Assembly: GCA_964596685.1 (NCBI GenBank)
Contig: CAZQVA010000027.1
Span: 1-6,651 of the forward strand
DNA from: CAZQVA01 sp964596685
GTDB taxonomy: Bacteria > Chlamydiota > Chlamydiia > Chlamydiales > VFKH01
DNA length: 6,651 bases
Direction of reading: 5' to 3'
Made by a program: the position numbers and the translations under genes. Positions 5,669-6,651 of this stretch are shown piece after piece; position 1 is the stretch's first letter; every line of letters begins with the position of its first letter. The notes beneath the pieces are model-generated. The model had not been told where the DNA came from and did no database searches. It saw only the letters and a program-made list of their open reading frames with translations.

Positions 5669-6651
5669 CTGAGAGAAACATGATGGAACTCATCATTCAG
5701 TGCTTGAACATCAATTATGGCATCTCAGCAGCTGTGTTAACACTTCTTCCAATAGGCGCAGACATGGATGCGTCCGTTTATAAAGCTGAGACACAGAACA
5801 ACCAGTCTTATTTCGTAAAGATGAAGTCTGGCCATCGCTACGATATAAGCGTTGCGATATTGGTTTTGCTTCAGGCTTCAGGGATTCAACAGATCATTCC
5901 TCCTATCAGAACAACTAATGGCGAGCTGTCTTGGCACCTTAACGATTCCACCCTTACTGTATACCCATTTGTCAATGGGCGGAATGGATTTTGTGATAAC
6001 CTAAAAGACAATCAATGGATTGCTCTTGGCAAGATATTGAGGCAAGTCCATGAATTTGACGTACCGTCTTCCATTAAAAATCTGATCAGGAAAGAAGCTT
6101 ATTCGGATAAATGGAGGAAAGCTGTTCGATCGCTTTATGCTCATATTGATGGCGATCTAAAAGACGATGAAGCTGCTTTAAAACTACAGGCTTTTATGAG
6201 AAAACACAAGGAGCTAATTCATTATCTGGTAGATCGGGCTGAAGCTTTAAGCCAAAAGATCCAGGACCAATCGTCTGAATTCGTGCTGTGCCATTCAGAT
6301 ATCCACGGCGGAAACGTACTGATCGATGATAACGACTCCCTCTTTATAGTGGACTGGGACGATCCTATTATGGCTCCGAAAGAGCGCGATCTTATGTTTA
6401 TTGGCGGAGGGATAAATAATGTCTGGAATAAACCCCACGAAGAAGAATCTTTTTATAAAGGATATGGAAAAACTGAAATCAACCGGGCTATCCTAGCCTA
6501 TTACAGGCATGAACGTATCGTAGAAGATATTGTAGAGTATGCACAAGCATTGCTTTTGACTGCGGGAGAAGAAGAGGACCGATTGAAGATGTACAAGCAG
6601 TTTGTCGGTATGTTTGAACCGAATGGCGTGGTAGACATAGCATTAAAAACA
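5665..6651 (+). CDS. aph(9): APH(9)-like aminoglycoside/spectinomycin phosphotransferase family kinase, 3' end cut by window edge
   Basis: The frame is open for 329 codons to the window end. It resembles Legionella pneumophila APH(9)-Ia (spectinomycin 9-O-phosphotransferase, about 331 residues) as I recall it, throughout. Shared stretches include SYFVK.K (48-54), Y.RHERIVEDI (279-290), FVLCHSDIHGGNVL (206-219), VDWD (229-232), APKERDLMFIGGG (237-249) and NVWNKPHE (252-259). Kinase features are Lys52 for ATP, the catalytic loop H210-S-D212-I-H-G-G-N217, and the metal-binding aspartate Asp230 in DWD. Almost all of the protein is visible; the last residues and stop lie outside. The start is uncertain. 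ATG 5665 overlaps the deacetylase stop as ATGA and gives a length and Lys52/Asp212 numbering like APH(9)-Ia. ATG 5680 or 5683 have a weak GAGAG ribosome binding site. The enzyme class phosphorylates spectinomycin in the cytoplasm; substrate here is inferred from similarity only. Confidence 0.85.
   Translation, partial: MTERNMMELIIQCLNINYGISAAVLTLLPIGADMDASVYKAETQNNQSYFVKMKSGHRYDISVAILVLLQASGIQQIIPPIRTTNGELSWHLNDSTLTVYPFVNGRNGFCDNLKDNQWIALGKILRQVHEFDVPSSIKNLIRKEAYSDKWRKAVRSLYAHIDGDLKDDEAALKLQAFMRKHKELIHYLVDRAEALSQKIQDQSSEFVLCHSDIHGGNVLIDDNDSLFIVDWDDPIMAPKERDLMFIGGGINNVWNKPHEEESFYKGYGKTEINRAILAYYRHERIVEDIVEYAQALLLTAGEEEDRLKMYKQFVGMFEPNGVVDIALKT

Overview
The window comes from an AT-leaning Gram-negative bacterium. 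Its content suggests an amoeba- or host-associated lineage, with Legionellales first and an environmental chlamydia as the alternative. This is inference from gene types: an Rpn-type nuclease tail, a papain-like phytochelatin-synthase lipoprotein, a lipid-A-type sugar modification operon, and a kinase that closely resembles, from memory, the Legionella spectinomycin phosphotransferase APH(9)-Ia. No RNA gene, CRISPR array or insertion sequence terminus was recognised.

Layout, left to right, all on the + strand unless stated. Positions 1-215 are the C-terminal end of an Rpn/PD-(D/E)XK family protein, followed by a strong hairpin. Positions 370-798 encode a hotdog-fold thioesterase of the MenI/YdiI type, followed by a 10-bp hairpin. 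The stretch 799-1258 has no intact gene. It holds that hairpin, a small minus-strand gene (888-1036) that looks frameshifted, and a good sigma70-like promoter facing right. Positions 1259-2104 encode a predicted lipoprotein with the complete phytochelatin-synthase catalytic triad.

From 2176 to the window end runs a tightly packed five-gene operon behind its own promoter, whose -10 lies inside an inverted repeat. The genes are an ArnT/PMT-like membrane glycosyltransferase, an ArnC/GtrB/DPM1-like GT2 glycosyltransferase, a GtrA-family membrane protein, a YdjC/ChbG/HpnK/NaxD-family carbohydrate deacetylase, and an APH(9)-like kinase cut by the right edge. The last four overlap by 4, 8 and 4 bases.

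The likely joint role of the first four operon genes is as follows. The GT2 enzyme loads a sugar, probably an N-acetylhexosamine, onto undecaprenyl phosphate. The deacetylase removes the acetyl group to expose an amine. GtrA may help move the lipid-linked sugar across the inner membrane, and the ArnT-like enzyme transfers the amino sugar to lipid A or another periplasmic acceptor. The APH(9)-like kinase at the end is the unexpected member: either a co-transcribed antibiotic resistance gene or a kinase with a role in the same pathway.
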